Of a DNA stretch of 64,000 nt, positions 51,554 to 60,464 are shown one piece after another. Position 1 is the first letter of the stretch. The number at the start of each line of letters is the position of its first letter. The stretch comes from GCA-2725625 sp964574215 (GTDB taxonomy: Bacteria > Pseudomonadota > Alphaproteobacteria > Rhodospirillales > UBA2165), in NCBI GenBank assembly GCA_964574215.1, contig CAZNLR010000001.1, positions 142,617-206,616 on the forward strand, given 5' to 3'. Both the position numbers and the translations under genes were made by a program. The notes below the pieces were generated by a model, which saw only the letters and a program-made list of their open reading frames with translations, made no database searches and was not told the DNA's origin.

Positions 51554-51706
51554 TACCGTTTCGCCAAAATTTAACCAAGAATTTGGGTCGAGTGTTATGC
51601 CAGTTTTTGGTTAAAAAATATATAAAATAAAAATATTGCAAAATAATTAAAAAATGCATAAAACTTAATAAGGAGTTAATTCGAGTAAATAGGGGGAGGC
51701 CAATTC

Positions 51707-52213
51707 ATGGCCCAACACAACAGCCCAACTTTGACGCATATGGGGATATTCGTTGAAGACGTGGACAGTATGATGGATTTCTACCGGCGCGTGATCGGTG
51801 TAAAAGTGGCTGATCGCTGCAATGAAGATCGGCAAAAAGCGGAAATTGTCTTTTCAGGCAACGACGCCGAAATTCAGCACCAGTTTATTTTGGTTACGGA
51901 ACGGCCTGAAGATGCAGAGTTCGGCGTTACCCATCAGGCATCGTTCAGGGTCGACAGTTTGGATGAGTTGCGCGATATCGCACTTCGGCTGAAAGGGGAA
52001 AACATTACGGATCTGGAGGCCAAAGACCACGGCGACGTCTGGTCCCTCTACTTTCGCGATCCCGAAGGAAATTTATTGGAGATTTATGTCGCCACGCCCT
52101 GGCAGGTTTCGCAGCCTTATGCCTTTGACATTGATATCAACAAACCCACCGACGAAATTATTTCTGAAAGTCACCGGCGGGTAGAAGACCGGAATCGACA
52201 AGTTCTGGCTTGA
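51707..52213 (+). CDS. VOC-family protein, extradiol dioxygenase/glyoxalase-like
   Basis: 168 residues, one vicinal-oxygen-chelate fold of two beta-alpha-beta modules. LTHMGIFVEDVDSMMDFYRR has the first metal His, EFGVTHQASFRVDSLDELRD the second, and YFRDPEGNLLEIYVATPW the Glu. The ATPW ending resembles type I extradiol ring-cleavage dioxygenases, but one module pair alone does not prove that activity. It is divergent from the GntR regulator and convergent with the TRAP genes, 15 bases away. Confidence 0.85.
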   Translation: MAQHNSPTLTHMGIFVEDVDSMMDFYRRVIGVKVADRCNEDRQKAEIVFSGNDAEIQHQFILVTERPEDAEFGVTHQASFRVDSLDELRDIALRLKGENITDLEAKDHGDVWSLYFRDPEGNLLEIYVATPWQVSQPYAFDIDINKPTDEIISESHRRVEDRNRQVLA

Positions 52214-52228
52214 ATAGCTTCGGCCCAA

Positions 52229-53521
52229 TCAACCCATCCAGGAAGGCAACCAAAGTGTAATTGCCGGAAACAGGACCAGAAGGGTAAGCCGCACCATGTC
52301 GGCCATCCAAAAGGGTGTGACGCCTTTGAATATGGTGCCCGTCCCGACATCGGGTAATACGGTGTTCAACACAAATATATTCATGCCCACCGGCGGCGTA
52401 ATAAGGCTGATTTCCGTCACCACGACGACGATGATGCCGAACCATACCGGATCCAAATTCAGGCTCGTCACGATGGGGAAGAACAGGGGGATGGTCAGCA
52501 GGATCATGGCGATGCTGTCGAGGACGGCGCCCAAGGCTATATAGATCAGCATAATGGCGAAAATGATAACCAGGGGATGGGTGTCCAGCCCTGACACATA
52601 TTCACCTAACGTTTCCGGCATGCCGGTTTCGTTCATAAGATTTGAGAAGATCAAGGCGCCGATCAATATGAAGAACAGCATGGCCGTCGTTTGAGCGGCG
52701 TCGGATAAGAGTTCCAGCAAGACCTTCCAGGTCAGCCGCCGCCGCGCCCAGGCGAAAAAGAATCCGCCGGCGGCGCCGATACCGGCGGCTTCGGTCGGCG
52801 TAAACAGACCGGTGTAAATTCCTCCAATAACGATCAGGAACAGCACCAATACGGCCCAAACCTGGCTTAACGCTTTCCACCGGAACGACCAGTCGGCTTT
52901 TTCACCCGGCGGGCCTATTTCCGGCTTGAGCCAGGTGGCAACCATAATAGCTGTATTGTAGCCGATGATGCCAAGCAAGCCAGGAACGATCCCGGCAATA
53001 AAAAGCACGCCAATGTCGGTCGACGTCATTATACCGTAAATAATCAACACCACGCTCGGCGGGATCAAAATACCAAGTGTACCGCCAGCGGCGATCGCGC
53101 CGGTCGCCAGGCTGTCGGTGTAGTTGAATTTCCGCATGGGCGGCATGGCGACCTTGGCCATGGTGGCGGCCGTCGCGACCGATGATCCGCAGACGGCTGC
53201 AAAGCCGCCGCAGGAAATAATGGTTGCCATGGCCAGTCCGCCGCGCTTGTGGCCGATCCACGCGTAAGCGGCATTATAGAGTTCTTGGGATAGGCCGGCC
53301 CGGGTGATGAAATTCCCCATTAAAATAAAGAGTGGGATAACCGACAGTTCCGACGACTGCGACGTATCGTAGGCCAGACGTCCGGCCATGATCATTGTAC
53401 CCGACCAACCCACAAAATGAGCAAAACCGACGATGCCGACCCCGGCCATGGCGAAGCCTACGGGCACACGAAGAAATAATAGTGCAATAAGTATTGCAAA
53501 GCTGACGATGGCAGCGGTCAT
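52229..53521 (-). CDS. dctM: TRAP transporter large permease, DctM type
   Basis: 430 residues with twelve or more hydrophobic segments. PLFILMGNFITRAGLSQELY and FAAVCGSSVATAATMAKVAM are typical, as are AAGGTLGILIPPSVVLIIYG and ITPPVGMNIFVLNTVLPD. It carries out sodium-coupled uptake with DctQ and DctP in the inner membrane. It begins 19 bases after dctQ and is the last gene of this three-gene operon. The substrate is probably an organic acid, but this is not shown. Confidence 0.93.
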   Translation of the reverse strand: MTAAIVSFAILIALLFLRVPVGFAMAGVGIVGFAHFVGWSGTMIMAGRLAYDTSQSSELSVIPLFILMGNFITRAGLSQELYNAAYAWIGHKRGGLAMATIISCGGFAAVCGSSVATAATMAKVAMPPMRKFNYTDSLATGAIAAGGTLGILIPPSVVLIIYGIMTSTDIGVLFIAGIVPGLLGIIGYNTAIMVATWLKPEIGPPGEKADWSFRWKALSQVWAVLVLFLIVIGGIYTGLFTPTEAAGIGAAGGFFFAWARRRLTWKVLLELLSDAAQTTAMLFFILIGALIFSNLMNETGMPETLGEYVSGLDTHPLVIIFAIMLIYIALGAVLDSIAMILLTIPLFFPIVTSLNLDPVWFGIIVVVVTEISLITPPVGMNIFVLNTVLPDVGTGTIFKGVTPFWMADMVRLTLLVLFPAITLWLPSWMG

Positions 53522-53540
53522 GGGCTGTTTGTCCTAATTT

Positions 53541-54053
53541 TTATACGGGATCGACGGTTGGGTGATCCGTCGGCGGCGCCGGCAGAAAAGTAATTGCGAG
53601 TTGAATAATGGTACTTATCCAAGTCATGACGGACATGAAATAGGCGGCCGGCCCCAGCGGAATTTTCAGAAAAAGAGTGATGTCGTTGTGCGTGACCAAT
53701 TTTCCCGCCACGTCCCAGAGACGCCAGGCAAGAAACGCCAAGATGAGCGCACAGAATAAGTTGACGAGAAATCGTTGTACCGCTTGAACTTTTGGACTCA
53801 TTAACGAATCCAGTAAAGTTACGGCGACATGGCCTTCGTTGGCGGTAACGATCGGCAGTCCGGCAAAAACCAAGACGCCCATCATGATCTCGGTGATCTC
53901 GAAAGCGCCGACGATTGAACCGCCGAAAAGATCACGAGCCGCCACGTCGATGACCGAAAGGGTCATGATGGCGAACAGCATAACTGACGCCAGTACAATC
54001 AACGCCCGGCTCAGTTCAGATCTGAGCCGGGCGAAAGTGTCGGTTGATGACAT
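53541..54053 (-). CDS. dctQ: TRAP transporter small permease, DctQ type
   Basis: 170 residues with four membrane segments (ALIVLASVMLFAIMTLSVID; EITEIMMGVLVFAGLPIVTA). The RDLFGGSIVGAFEITE pattern marks DctQ subunits. It associates with the large permease. It starts 8 bases after the binding-protein gene and so is transcribed with it. Confidence 0.9.
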   Translation of the reverse strand: MSSTDTFARLRSELSRALIVLASVMLFAIMTLSVIDVAARDLFGGSIVGAFEITEIMMGVLVFAGLPIVTANEGHVAVTLLDSLMSPKVQAVQRFLVNLFCALILAFLAWRLWDVAGKLVTHNDITLFLKIPLGPAAYFMSVMTWISTIIQLAITFLPAPPTDHPTVDPV

Positions 54054-54061
54054 TACGAGCC

Positions 54062-55117
54062 TTAGCGTTTCATTTTCGCAATTTTTTCGACTTTAGCGAT
54101 CTCCGCTTTATATTCGCGGAGCACGGCTTCACCGTCAATGCCTTTAGATTTGGCTTTTTTCATCCAGTCGGCTTGGATCGGCTCCCACATTTTTTTCAAT
54201 GTGGCCACCATTGCCGAAGATGCCTGGCTGACCTTGATACCGTGTTTCGCCATATAGGCGTCACCGGCTTTGTCGGCGAGGTCCCAAGCGTGACCGGCAA
54301 CATGAGCAAATCTTTCTCCAGAATGGGCGGAAATAGCCTTTTTGTCCTTGGCGGAGAGCGCATCCCATTTCTGCTGGTTCATGTAGGTTTGGAAGACCGT
54401 GGAATAGAGGCCGCCCTTAACATCGGTGGTATATTTCAGGTACTTACCCAATTTGAAATTTTTGATGCCTTCGTGACCCAAGAATACGCCATCGGCCACA
54501 CCTTTGGACAAAAGGGTCGCAACCTTGGTGATCGGCGCAAAAATCGGTGTTACGCCCATCGACTTGGCCAAAGCAGAGACATTGTCTCCCGAGACCCGAA
54601 GTTTAAGGCCCTTGAAGTCGGCCATCGTGCCGGTTGGGCGTTTGGAATTTGAGACCATCCCCGGTCCGTGCGCATAAACATTCAAAAGATGCATGCCTTT
54701 AGCTTCGTTTACTTTGGCGAAATATTTTGCATGGATGCGCCAATAGGCAACGGTTCTGGCTTCGGCGCTATCAGTCAGGAACGGAAATTCCGCAATTTTG
54801 TGAAGAATGAAACGGCCGGGCGTATATGCGGGAATAATATTCGCAATATCAATGGCGCCATCCTTAATAAAATCGTGGTAAGCGGGCGGCGCACCCAATC
54901 CCTTGGTTAGAATTTTAACTTTTACGCTGCCACCGGTGACATCTTTATATTGTTTCAAATAGGGATCGATGCCGAGACGGCGAATTTCGTGGCCGATCGG
55001 GTCCCATGTGGCAAAACGAAGCGTGGTTTCGGCAATAGCCGACGTACCGTTAAGGACGGTTGCGCCTGAAATGGCGGCCGCCGCTGTAACTAAAGTAAAT
55101 ATTTTTCCTGACGCCAT
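54062..55117 (-). CDS. dctP: TRAP transporter substrate-binding protein, DctP type
   Basis: 351 residues from ATG 55117, behind AGGAG. The signal peptide is FTLVTAAAAISGATVLNGTS ending near AIAE. The DctP fold is seen in RFATWDPIGHEIRRLGIDPY, GMVSNSKRPTGTMADFKGLK with the carboxylate-binding Arg region (LKLRVSG), and FLGHEGIKNFKLGKYLKYTT. The longer upstream frame has no signal sequence and is rejected. It is the first gene of the dctPQM operon; the 308 bases before it up to the hybrid kinase start are AT-rich and contain both promoters. Confidence 0.92.
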   Translation of the reverse strand: MASGKIFTLVTAAAAISGATVLNGTSAIAETTLRFATWDPIGHEIRRLGIDPYLKQYKDVTGGSVKVKILTKGLGAPPAYHDFIKDGAIDIANIIPAYTPGRFILHKIAEFPFLTDSAEARTVAYWRIHAKYFAKVNEAKGMHLLNVYAHGPGMVSNSKRPTGTMADFKGLKLRVSGDNVSALAKSMGVTPIFAPITKVATLLSKGVADGVFLGHEGIKNFKLGKYLKYTTDVKGGLYSTVFQTYMNQQKWDALSAKDKKAISAHSGERFAHVAGHAWDLADKAGDAYMAKHGIKVSQASSAMVATLKKMWEPIQADWMKKAKSKGIDGEAVLREYKAEIAKVEKIAKMKR

Positions 55118-55425
55118 AACAATAAGTCTCCTGTCGTTGAATGAACTGGTGTGAGAATTCTGTTTATTTCGGGTTTGTGATTCTTCGGAGTAAGTTCTTA
55201 GAAAAATGATTTTTTTCCCCGACACCGGTTGCCCGGCAATTTTCAGCTTTCTTAATTACTCATATTTGGAAATTATAGAAATCCCATAATATAGGAATTT
55301 TGTCGAGAGTCGATTTTTAAATTGTAAACAGCCAGAAATTCATTGTTCAAATCGCATACCATTCCTACATAACTAGTACTAAACTAAGGCCTGTTTTGTT
55401 TTCTAGAAAAACTGTAAGGACGGCT

Positions 55426-58080
55426 ATGCGGGCGGGGCCTCGGAAAAGAATTTCCTTCAAGCTGGCGGTGGTGTGCGTCGCGATCACATTTACCCTTGGT
55501 CTGATTTTCGGCCTGACACAGCTTGCCGTGGACTTTTCTGTCGAAAGCGAGCAAACCATCCACCGGATTGACCGAATTCTAAACGCCACTCAGAAAAATG
55601 CGGTAAATGCCGCGTTGCGACTCGATGAGGAGCAGGCCCGTGAAATCGTCCAAGGTCTCTTGGTTTACGACTTTTTTCTCGAAGCGAAGATAACAGATGA
55701 AAAGGAGCAAATTCTCGCTTCCAGTGGCCGAGATGCGGGAGAAAGCAATACGCGGTGGTTGACCAAAAAATTGACCGACCTGTCGGAAATCGACACCATT
55801 ACCCACGAAAACCGAATCCTATATTCGCCCTTCGAAAAACAAAGAAAAGTCGGCAATTTGAGTGTCGTTATCGATTTTGATACGGCGTTTTCGGGCTTTT
55901 ATGAACGGTCCAAACTGGTATTGATCACCGGTCTGCTTCGAAATGTGCTTCTGGGTGTCATTCTTATCGGCGTATTTTACCTTTTGGTCACGAAAGGGCT
56001 CGTTCAAGTTCTCCGTTTTATGAGCGACCGTGATTTGCCCAGTCTGGTGTACCGGCGGATCGAAGCGCCCCGTGGACATGATGATGATGAACTGGGTCAA
56101 CTCGTCGATTCAACCAACAACTTCCTGGAAGCCATTTCCGAACATCAGCAGAAGCAGGCCAAAGCAGAGCATGCCCTGCGCATGGGGGAAGAACGTTTCA
56201 AAGATTTTACCCGGTCGGCGGCGGACCGATTTTGGGAAACCGGGCCCGATCACCGGTTGATTTACTTCTCTGATCCAAGCGGCAATTTGAACTTCTCGGT
56301 TGACAAGCTTCTCGGTAAATCACCTTGGGAGATCGACGGAAATATTCCGTTGGATAGTTGGGAAGAATTGAAGACACGGATGAACAACCACGAGCCGTTT
56401 CGCGATTTCAGATATTTAGGGACGGCAACGGATGCCGGATTTGATCTCCATATACGGATGTCAGGCACACCGGTTTTTGATGAAGACGGAAAATTTTCCG
56501 GTTACCGCGGCACGAGTTCCGACGAAACGGCTGAGTTCCAGGCCCGGGAATTGGCCCGGGTGTCACAGGACAAATTTGTCGAGGCGCTGGAGAACCTAGC
56601 TGTTGGCTATGTGCTGTGGAGTGGCGACAACAGGTTAATATCCTGTAATGAAAACTATCTGATGATAAATGAACAAATTAGAGAGATTTTGAAACCTGGG
56701 CTGGAGTTCGAGGAATTTGTTACGGCCCGCGCGAGCATGGTGAGCCATCCAAATGTAAGTAATGAGGATTGGATAGAATCTAATCTGAATTTGAATGAAT
56801 TGGATGACCACGAATTTGAAGTGAGTGTAGGCGACAAACATTACCGCATAAGTCGCCACCGATTAAGCGACGGCACGCTGGTAGCGCTGCATTTTGATAT
56901 AACTGACGAAAAATCTCAGGAAGAACAATTACGCCAATCCCAGAAAATGGAAGCGGTCGGTCAGTTGACCGGAGGCGTCGCCCATGACTTCAACAATATT
57001 CTAACCGGCATACTGGGTAATTTGGAACTTCTGTCGGGCCGTCTCGACGATCGAGAGAAAATACTGGAACGCATCGACCGGTCCATCCAACTCGTCAAGC
57101 GGGGAAGCTCGCTTACACACCGCCTATTGGCTTTTTCACGGCAGCAATCCTTGGAGCCTGAAAAAACCGATGTGGCTGTGTTGGTGGCGGAAATGTTTGA
57201 TCTCCTGAGACGGACGTTGGGTGAAGCCATTCATATCGAAATTGATAGTGCTCCTGAACTTTGGAATGTGTCTGTCGACAAGCATCAAATGGAAAACGCA
57301 ATTTTGAATCTGGCCATCAATGCGCGCGATGCGATGTCAAACGGCGGGAAACTGCGAATAGAGTGCAAAAATCTGGTTTTGCAAGAAGCCCAGACGATGC
57401 ATGAAGATACCCTGGCACCCGGCGACTATGTCGTCGTATCGGTGGAAGATACCGGAACAGGTATAGAGCAGAATATGAAGGAAAAAGTATTTGAACCGTT
57501 TTTCACGACCAAGGAATTCGGCAGGGGCAGTGGTCTGGGGCTTAGCATGGCCCATGGATTTGTACGCCAATCGGGTGGCCACATCGGTATGGAGAGTGAA
57601 GTTGGGAGCGGCACGAAAGTATCTATATACCTGCCGAGTGTGGGATCGGATGTACTTGGGATCGACGCCAAAACGAAAGCTAAAGATTTGTACGAAGGCG
57701 CCGGTCAAAGGGTGCTGGTCATCGAAGACGATTCGGATGTCCGCGAAATAACCACAGCCAGTCTGGAAAAACTTGGTTACGAGGTTATCGATGGTGACGA
57801 CGGGTCCGACGTGTTGAAACAGTCCGATGATTTATTGCAAAGCGTGGACTTGCTGCTATCCGATGTTGTGCTGCCAAGCGGTATGAATGGGGCGGACATT
57901 GCCGTTCGGCTCAAGGAAAAAAGCGAACACCTCAAAGTTCTGCTGATGACAGGATATGCCGATCAGGAAATTCTGATTTCGGCGACGTCCGACAAGCAGT
58001 TCGATTTACTTCAAAAACCATTTGAGATTCAGGAACTGGCTCAGAAGGTCCACGAAGTTTTGTCCAGTGACGTTTCCTGA
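55426..58080 (+). CDS. Hybrid sensor histidine kinase/response regulator with PAS pair
   Basis: 884 residues from ATG 55426, with AAGGA 6 bases upstream. TM1 is near 14-36 (LAVVCVAITFTLGLIFGLTQ), then a periplasmic sensor, TM2 near 166-188 (LLRNVLLGVILIGVFYLLVT) and a HAMP-like linker. Two PAS modules follow (DFTRSAADRFWETGPDHRLI; LENLAVGYVLWSGDNRL), closely similar to the last two PAS modules of the kinase at 9674. HisKA has GGVAHDFNNILTGILGNLEL (His520), HATPase has EDTGTGIEQN and GSGLGLSMAHGF, and a receiver domain ends the protein (LLLSDVVLPSGMNG, Asp813). The ligand is unknown. Position may link it to TRAP transport (inference). Confidence 0.9.
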   Translation: MRAGPRKRISFKLAVVCVAITFTLGLIFGLTQLAVDFSVESEQTIHRIDRILNATQKNAVNAALRLDEEQAREIVQGLLVYDFFLEAKITDEKEQILASSGRDAGESNTRWLTKKLTDLSEIDTITHENRILYSPFEKQRKVGNLSVVIDFDTAFSGFYERSKLVLITGLLRNVLLGVILIGVFYLLVTKGLVQVLRFMSDRDLPSLVYRRIEAPRGHDDDELGQLVDSTNNFLEAISEHQQKQAKAEHALRMGEERFKDFTRSAADRFWETGPDHRLIYFSDPSGNLNFSVDKLLGKSPWEIDGNIPLDSWEELKTRMNNHEPFRDFRYLGTATDAGFDLHIRMSGTPVFDEDGKFSGYRGTSSDETAEFQARELARVSQDKFVEALENLAVGYVLWSGDNRLISCNENYLMINEQIREILKPGLEFEEFVTARASMVSHPNVSNEDWIESNLNLNELDDHEFEVSVGDKHYRISRHRLSDGTLVALHFDITDEKSQEEQLRQSQKMEAVGQLTGGVAHDFNNILTGILGNLELLSGRLDDREKILERIDRSIQLVKRGSSLTHRLLAFSRQQSLEPEKTDVAVLVAEMFDLLRRTLGEAIHIEIDSAPELWNVSVDKHQMENAILNLAINARDAMSNGGKLRIECKNLVLQEAQTMHEDTLAPGDYVVVSVEDTGTGIEQNMKEKVFEPFFTTKEFGRGSGLGLSMAHGFVRQSGGHIGMESEVGSGTKVSIYLPSVGSDVLGIDAKTKAKDLYEGAGQRVLVIEDDSDVREITTASLEKLGYEVIDGDDGSDVLKQSDDLLQSVDLLLSDVVLPSGMNGADIAVRLKEKSEHLKVLLMTGYADQEILISATSDKQFDLLQKPFEIQELAQKVHEVLSSDVS

Positions 58081-58091
58081 TTTGCCATCCG

Positions 58092-58108
58092 GACCGGAAT
58101 ATCCGGTC
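58092..58108. terminator. Hairpin between convergent kinase and apt genes
   Basis: GACCGGA (58092-58098) pairs with TCCGGTC (58102-58108) around a 3-base loop, 11 bases after the kinase stop. No T-run, so termination is possible but not assured. Confidence 0.4.
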
Positions 58109-58148
58109 TACAAATTAAGTGAATTTATGTACCTGGACGAAATTAAGC

Positions 58149-58664
58149 CTATTCGTCGTATGACACCAGGGTCGTGCAGGGAATATCCAGCTTTTCCCGG
58201 CCTTTCAAAAAGCTGAGTTCGATAATGCAGGCGCTGCCGACAACATCGGCGCCGACCTCACGCATCAAACTGGCCGCCGCCTGCATGGTGCCGCCGGTCG
58301 CCAACAAATCATCCAGCAGCACGACGCGCTGACCTTTTTCGATGGCATCGGCCTGAATTTCAATGGTGTCGGTGCCGTATTCGAGATCGTATTCGAACGG
58401 TATTGTCTTACCCGGCAATTTGCCTTTTTTTCTGACCATGGTGAATCCGAGACCCAACTTTAAGGCCAACGGGGCAGCCACCAGGAAGCCCCGTGATTCA
58501 ATGCCCGCTAAAATATCCGGCTGATGCCGGCTGACCTCCTTGGCCAACCGTCCCATGGTTACCTGCCAGGCATCGGCATGAGCAAGCAGGGTCGAAATAT
58601 CGTAAAATAGAATGCCCGGCTTGGGAAAATCCGGAATGCCGCGAATGTAATCTTTGATGTCCAT
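58149..58664 (-). CDS. apt: Adenine phosphoribosyltransferase
   Basis: 171 residues, the usual length. IPDFPKPGILFYDISTLLAH, the purine-binding GIESRGFLVAAPLALKLG, MVRKKGKLPGKTIPFEYDLE, and the PRPP loop VVLLDDLLATGGTMQAAASL are complete. The enzyme salvages adenine to AMP with PRPP in the cytoplasm. It stands alone, convergent with the hybrid kinase. Confidence 0.95.
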   Translation of the reverse strand: MDIKDYIRGIPDFPKPGILFYDISTLLAHADAWQVTMGRLAKEVSRHQPDILAGIESRGFLVAAPLALKLGLGFTMVRKKGKLPGKTIPFEYDLEYGTDTIEIQADAIEKGQRVVLLDDLLATGGTMQAAASLMREVGADVVGSACIIELSFLKGREKLDIPCTTLVSYDE

Positions 58665-58790
58665 GGTACCGCCAGTTTTATCGTCGATATTAATTAGGAA
58701 ATAGGGTTTAAGTGGGGCTATCCTAATGGCTGACGTTCTTCACGGCAAATGGAAGAACGGTCAAACGAAAATTTATTCCGAATTGATATC

Positions 58791-59071
58791 ATGTCCGATG
58801 TATTTCATCGCCAACCCCTAACCAATCCGCCCGCCGCTATTTCCGGCGAAGGCCCGCCCTATTTCCGGCGAAGGTAATGTACATTTCGGATGTCGACGGC
58901 AATCGGTATTTGGATGCCTCCGGCGGTGCTGCCGTTTCATGTTTGGGGCATGGCGATCATGTTTTATTGGCGCCCCCCTATATTGCCGACATATCGGATA
59001 TGAAACTGATCGTCGATCGTCTCGGTATGGCGGTTGATGACTCGTTGAGAGAAATCGGCGCCGTCTCTTAA
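58791..59071 (+). pseudogene. Remnant of a class III (PLP) aminotransferase with large internal deletion
   Basis: The reading from ATG 58791 (MSDVFHRQPLTNPPAAISGE) and, in another frame, 58877-59071 (MYISDVDGNRYLDASGGAAV) match the start of class III aminotransferases. After SCLGHG the sequence jumps to DHVLLAPPYIADISDMKLIV, which matches the family's C-terminus. Roughly 350 central residues, including the PLP-lysine part, are missing. A 22-base tandem duplication (CTATTTCCGGCGAAGG at 58837 and 58859) disturbs the frame near the start. It cannot make a working enzyme. Confidence 0.75.
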
Positions 59072-59364
59072 ATGTTTTCCGATTATTATAAATAAAAGAA
59101 GCACTTGTGTTGCAAGTTGGCCTTGGTTTAGGCTGTTCGTATTATGACGTGGGAGAAATCCCGTGCATTGCGCGCTGTCAGGGAGGCGGCCAAAGGGCTC
59201 AAATCGTGAGCTTCGATTAATCACAATTAATGCGATTGACGGCTTTACCTATCCTTAGTCAAACTAGCGGCGTACGGGAAAATTTCTATTGCGCGGAGGC
59301 ATGCGTGACGTCGTAACGGCAACAACCAATAATCAATCAATCGAAAAAATACAGGAGAGAAAAA
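59072..59364. other. Intergenic region before the TAXI-TRAP operon
   Basis: 293 bases. Only a 21-residue open frame at 59144-59209 is seen, without homology. The right end holds the leader of the next gene, with CAGGAGAG at 59352-59359 as ribosome site. Nothing else is recognised; the left part may be debris of the decayed aminotransferase locus. Confidence 0.5.
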
Positions 59365-60375
59365 ATGTTGAAAAAAATTTCCCTATCAGCCTTGGCAGTG
59401 GGGTTCACTGCCGGTTCTTTGCTGATGAGTGCGGCTGACGCCGATGCTGCCAGCAAGCGCCGTTTCATCGCTATCGGTACGGGGGGACCGACCGGCGTTT
59501 ATTTCGTGACGGGTAACGCGATTTGCCGTTCCGTGCACAGAGCCGCCGCCGAAGGCCGCAAAAAAGGCCGCAAGCACGGCATCCGTTGCTCGGCACCGTC
59601 GACCGGCGGATCAAACTATAACATCGGTCAGATCAAGGAAGGCGAGCTTGATTTTGGCGTCGCCCAGTCCGACTGGCAGCACCATGCCTATAATGGTTCT
59701 GGCGGGCCATGGAAGGGCAAGGCCTTCAAGAAAATTCGCGCGGTGTTTTCCGTCCATCCCGAACCTTTTCAAATTGTAGCGGCCAAGGGATCAGGTATTA
59801 AAGGTTGGAACGACCTAAAGGGTAAAAAGGTCAATATCGGCAACCCGGGTTCGGGCCAAAGAGGCTCCGCAGATATGATGATCAAGGCGGCCGGTTGGAC
59901 TAAAAAGGACTTCAAACTGGCGGCTGAATTGACCTCGACCGAACAATCGAAAGCTCTTTGTGACGGTAAAATCGACGCCTATATCTACTCGGTCGGTGTT
60001 CCAAATTCCGGCGTATCCATTGCTACGGACGGCTGCGGGGGCAAAATTATCAACTTCAATGGTTCCCTGGCCAAAAAATTCGTTACCAGCAAGAACCCTT
60101 ATTACGCCTGGGCCAATATCAAGAAGGGCACCTATAAATCCACCGATGCCGACGTGCAGACCTGGGGCGTTAAAGCCACCTTTGTCACATCAGCCGATAC
60201 GCCCGCCGATGTCGTCTATGAGGTAACCCGTGCGGTATTCGAAAATTTCGACGAGTTCAAAAAGCTGCATGCGGCGTTCAAGAACCTGGATCCGAAAAAT
60301 ATGATCAAGGACGGATTGTCCGCGCCTTTGCATCCCGGCGCTATCAAGTATTACAAAGAAAAAGGCTGGATGTAA
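59365..60375 (+). CDS. TAXI-family TRAP transporter solute-binding protein
   Basis: 336 residues. A signal peptide ends near ADADAAS, then the TAXI hallmark FIAIGTGGPTGVYFVTGNAI (residues 34-53). APSTGGSNYNIGQIKEGELD, VFSVHPEPFQIVAAKGSGIK and KGKKVNIGNPGSGQRGSADM are typical of the family. It captures a substrate, often a dicarboxylate or amino acid such as glutamate, for the fused permease encoded next. A strong ribosome site precedes the ATG. A hairpin follows its stop. Confidence 0.93.
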   Translation: MLKKISLSALAVGFTAGSLLMSAADADAASKRRFIAIGTGGPTGVYFVTGNAICRSVHRAAAEGRKKGRKHGIRCSAPSTGGSNYNIGQIKEGELDFGVAQSDWQHHAYNGSGGPWKGKAFKKIRAVFSVHPEPFQIVAAKGSGIKGWNDLKGKKVNIGNPGSGQRGSADMMIKAAGWTKKDFKLAAELTSTEQSKALCDGKIDAYIYSVGVPNSGVSIATDGCGGKIINFNGSLAKKFVTSKNPYYAWANIKKGTYKSTDADVQTWGVKATFVTSADTPADVVYEVTRAVFENFDEFKKLHAAFKNLDPKNMIKDGLSAPLHPGAIKYYKEKGWM

Positions 60376-60394
60376 TTTGGGTTAGAGAATTGAG

Positions 60395-60428
60395 ACCGGT
60401 GGGGGAGTGACTTCTCCCACCGGTTTTT
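60395..60428 (+). terminator. Hairpin with T-run after the TAXI binding-protein gene
   Basis: ACCGGTGGG (60395-60403) pairs with CCCACCGGT (60416-60424) around a small loop, then TTTTTTC. It sits within the operon and probably reduces transcription into the permease gene, keeping the binding protein in excess (inference). Confidence 0.75.
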
Positions 60429-60464
60429 TCTCCACGTTCACCCGAAGGCATTCAGGGGGCACGA

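Noticed and set aside
59144..59209. 21-residue open frame before the TAXI-TRAP operon
   Set aside because: No homology, weak ribosome site, and length expected by chance.
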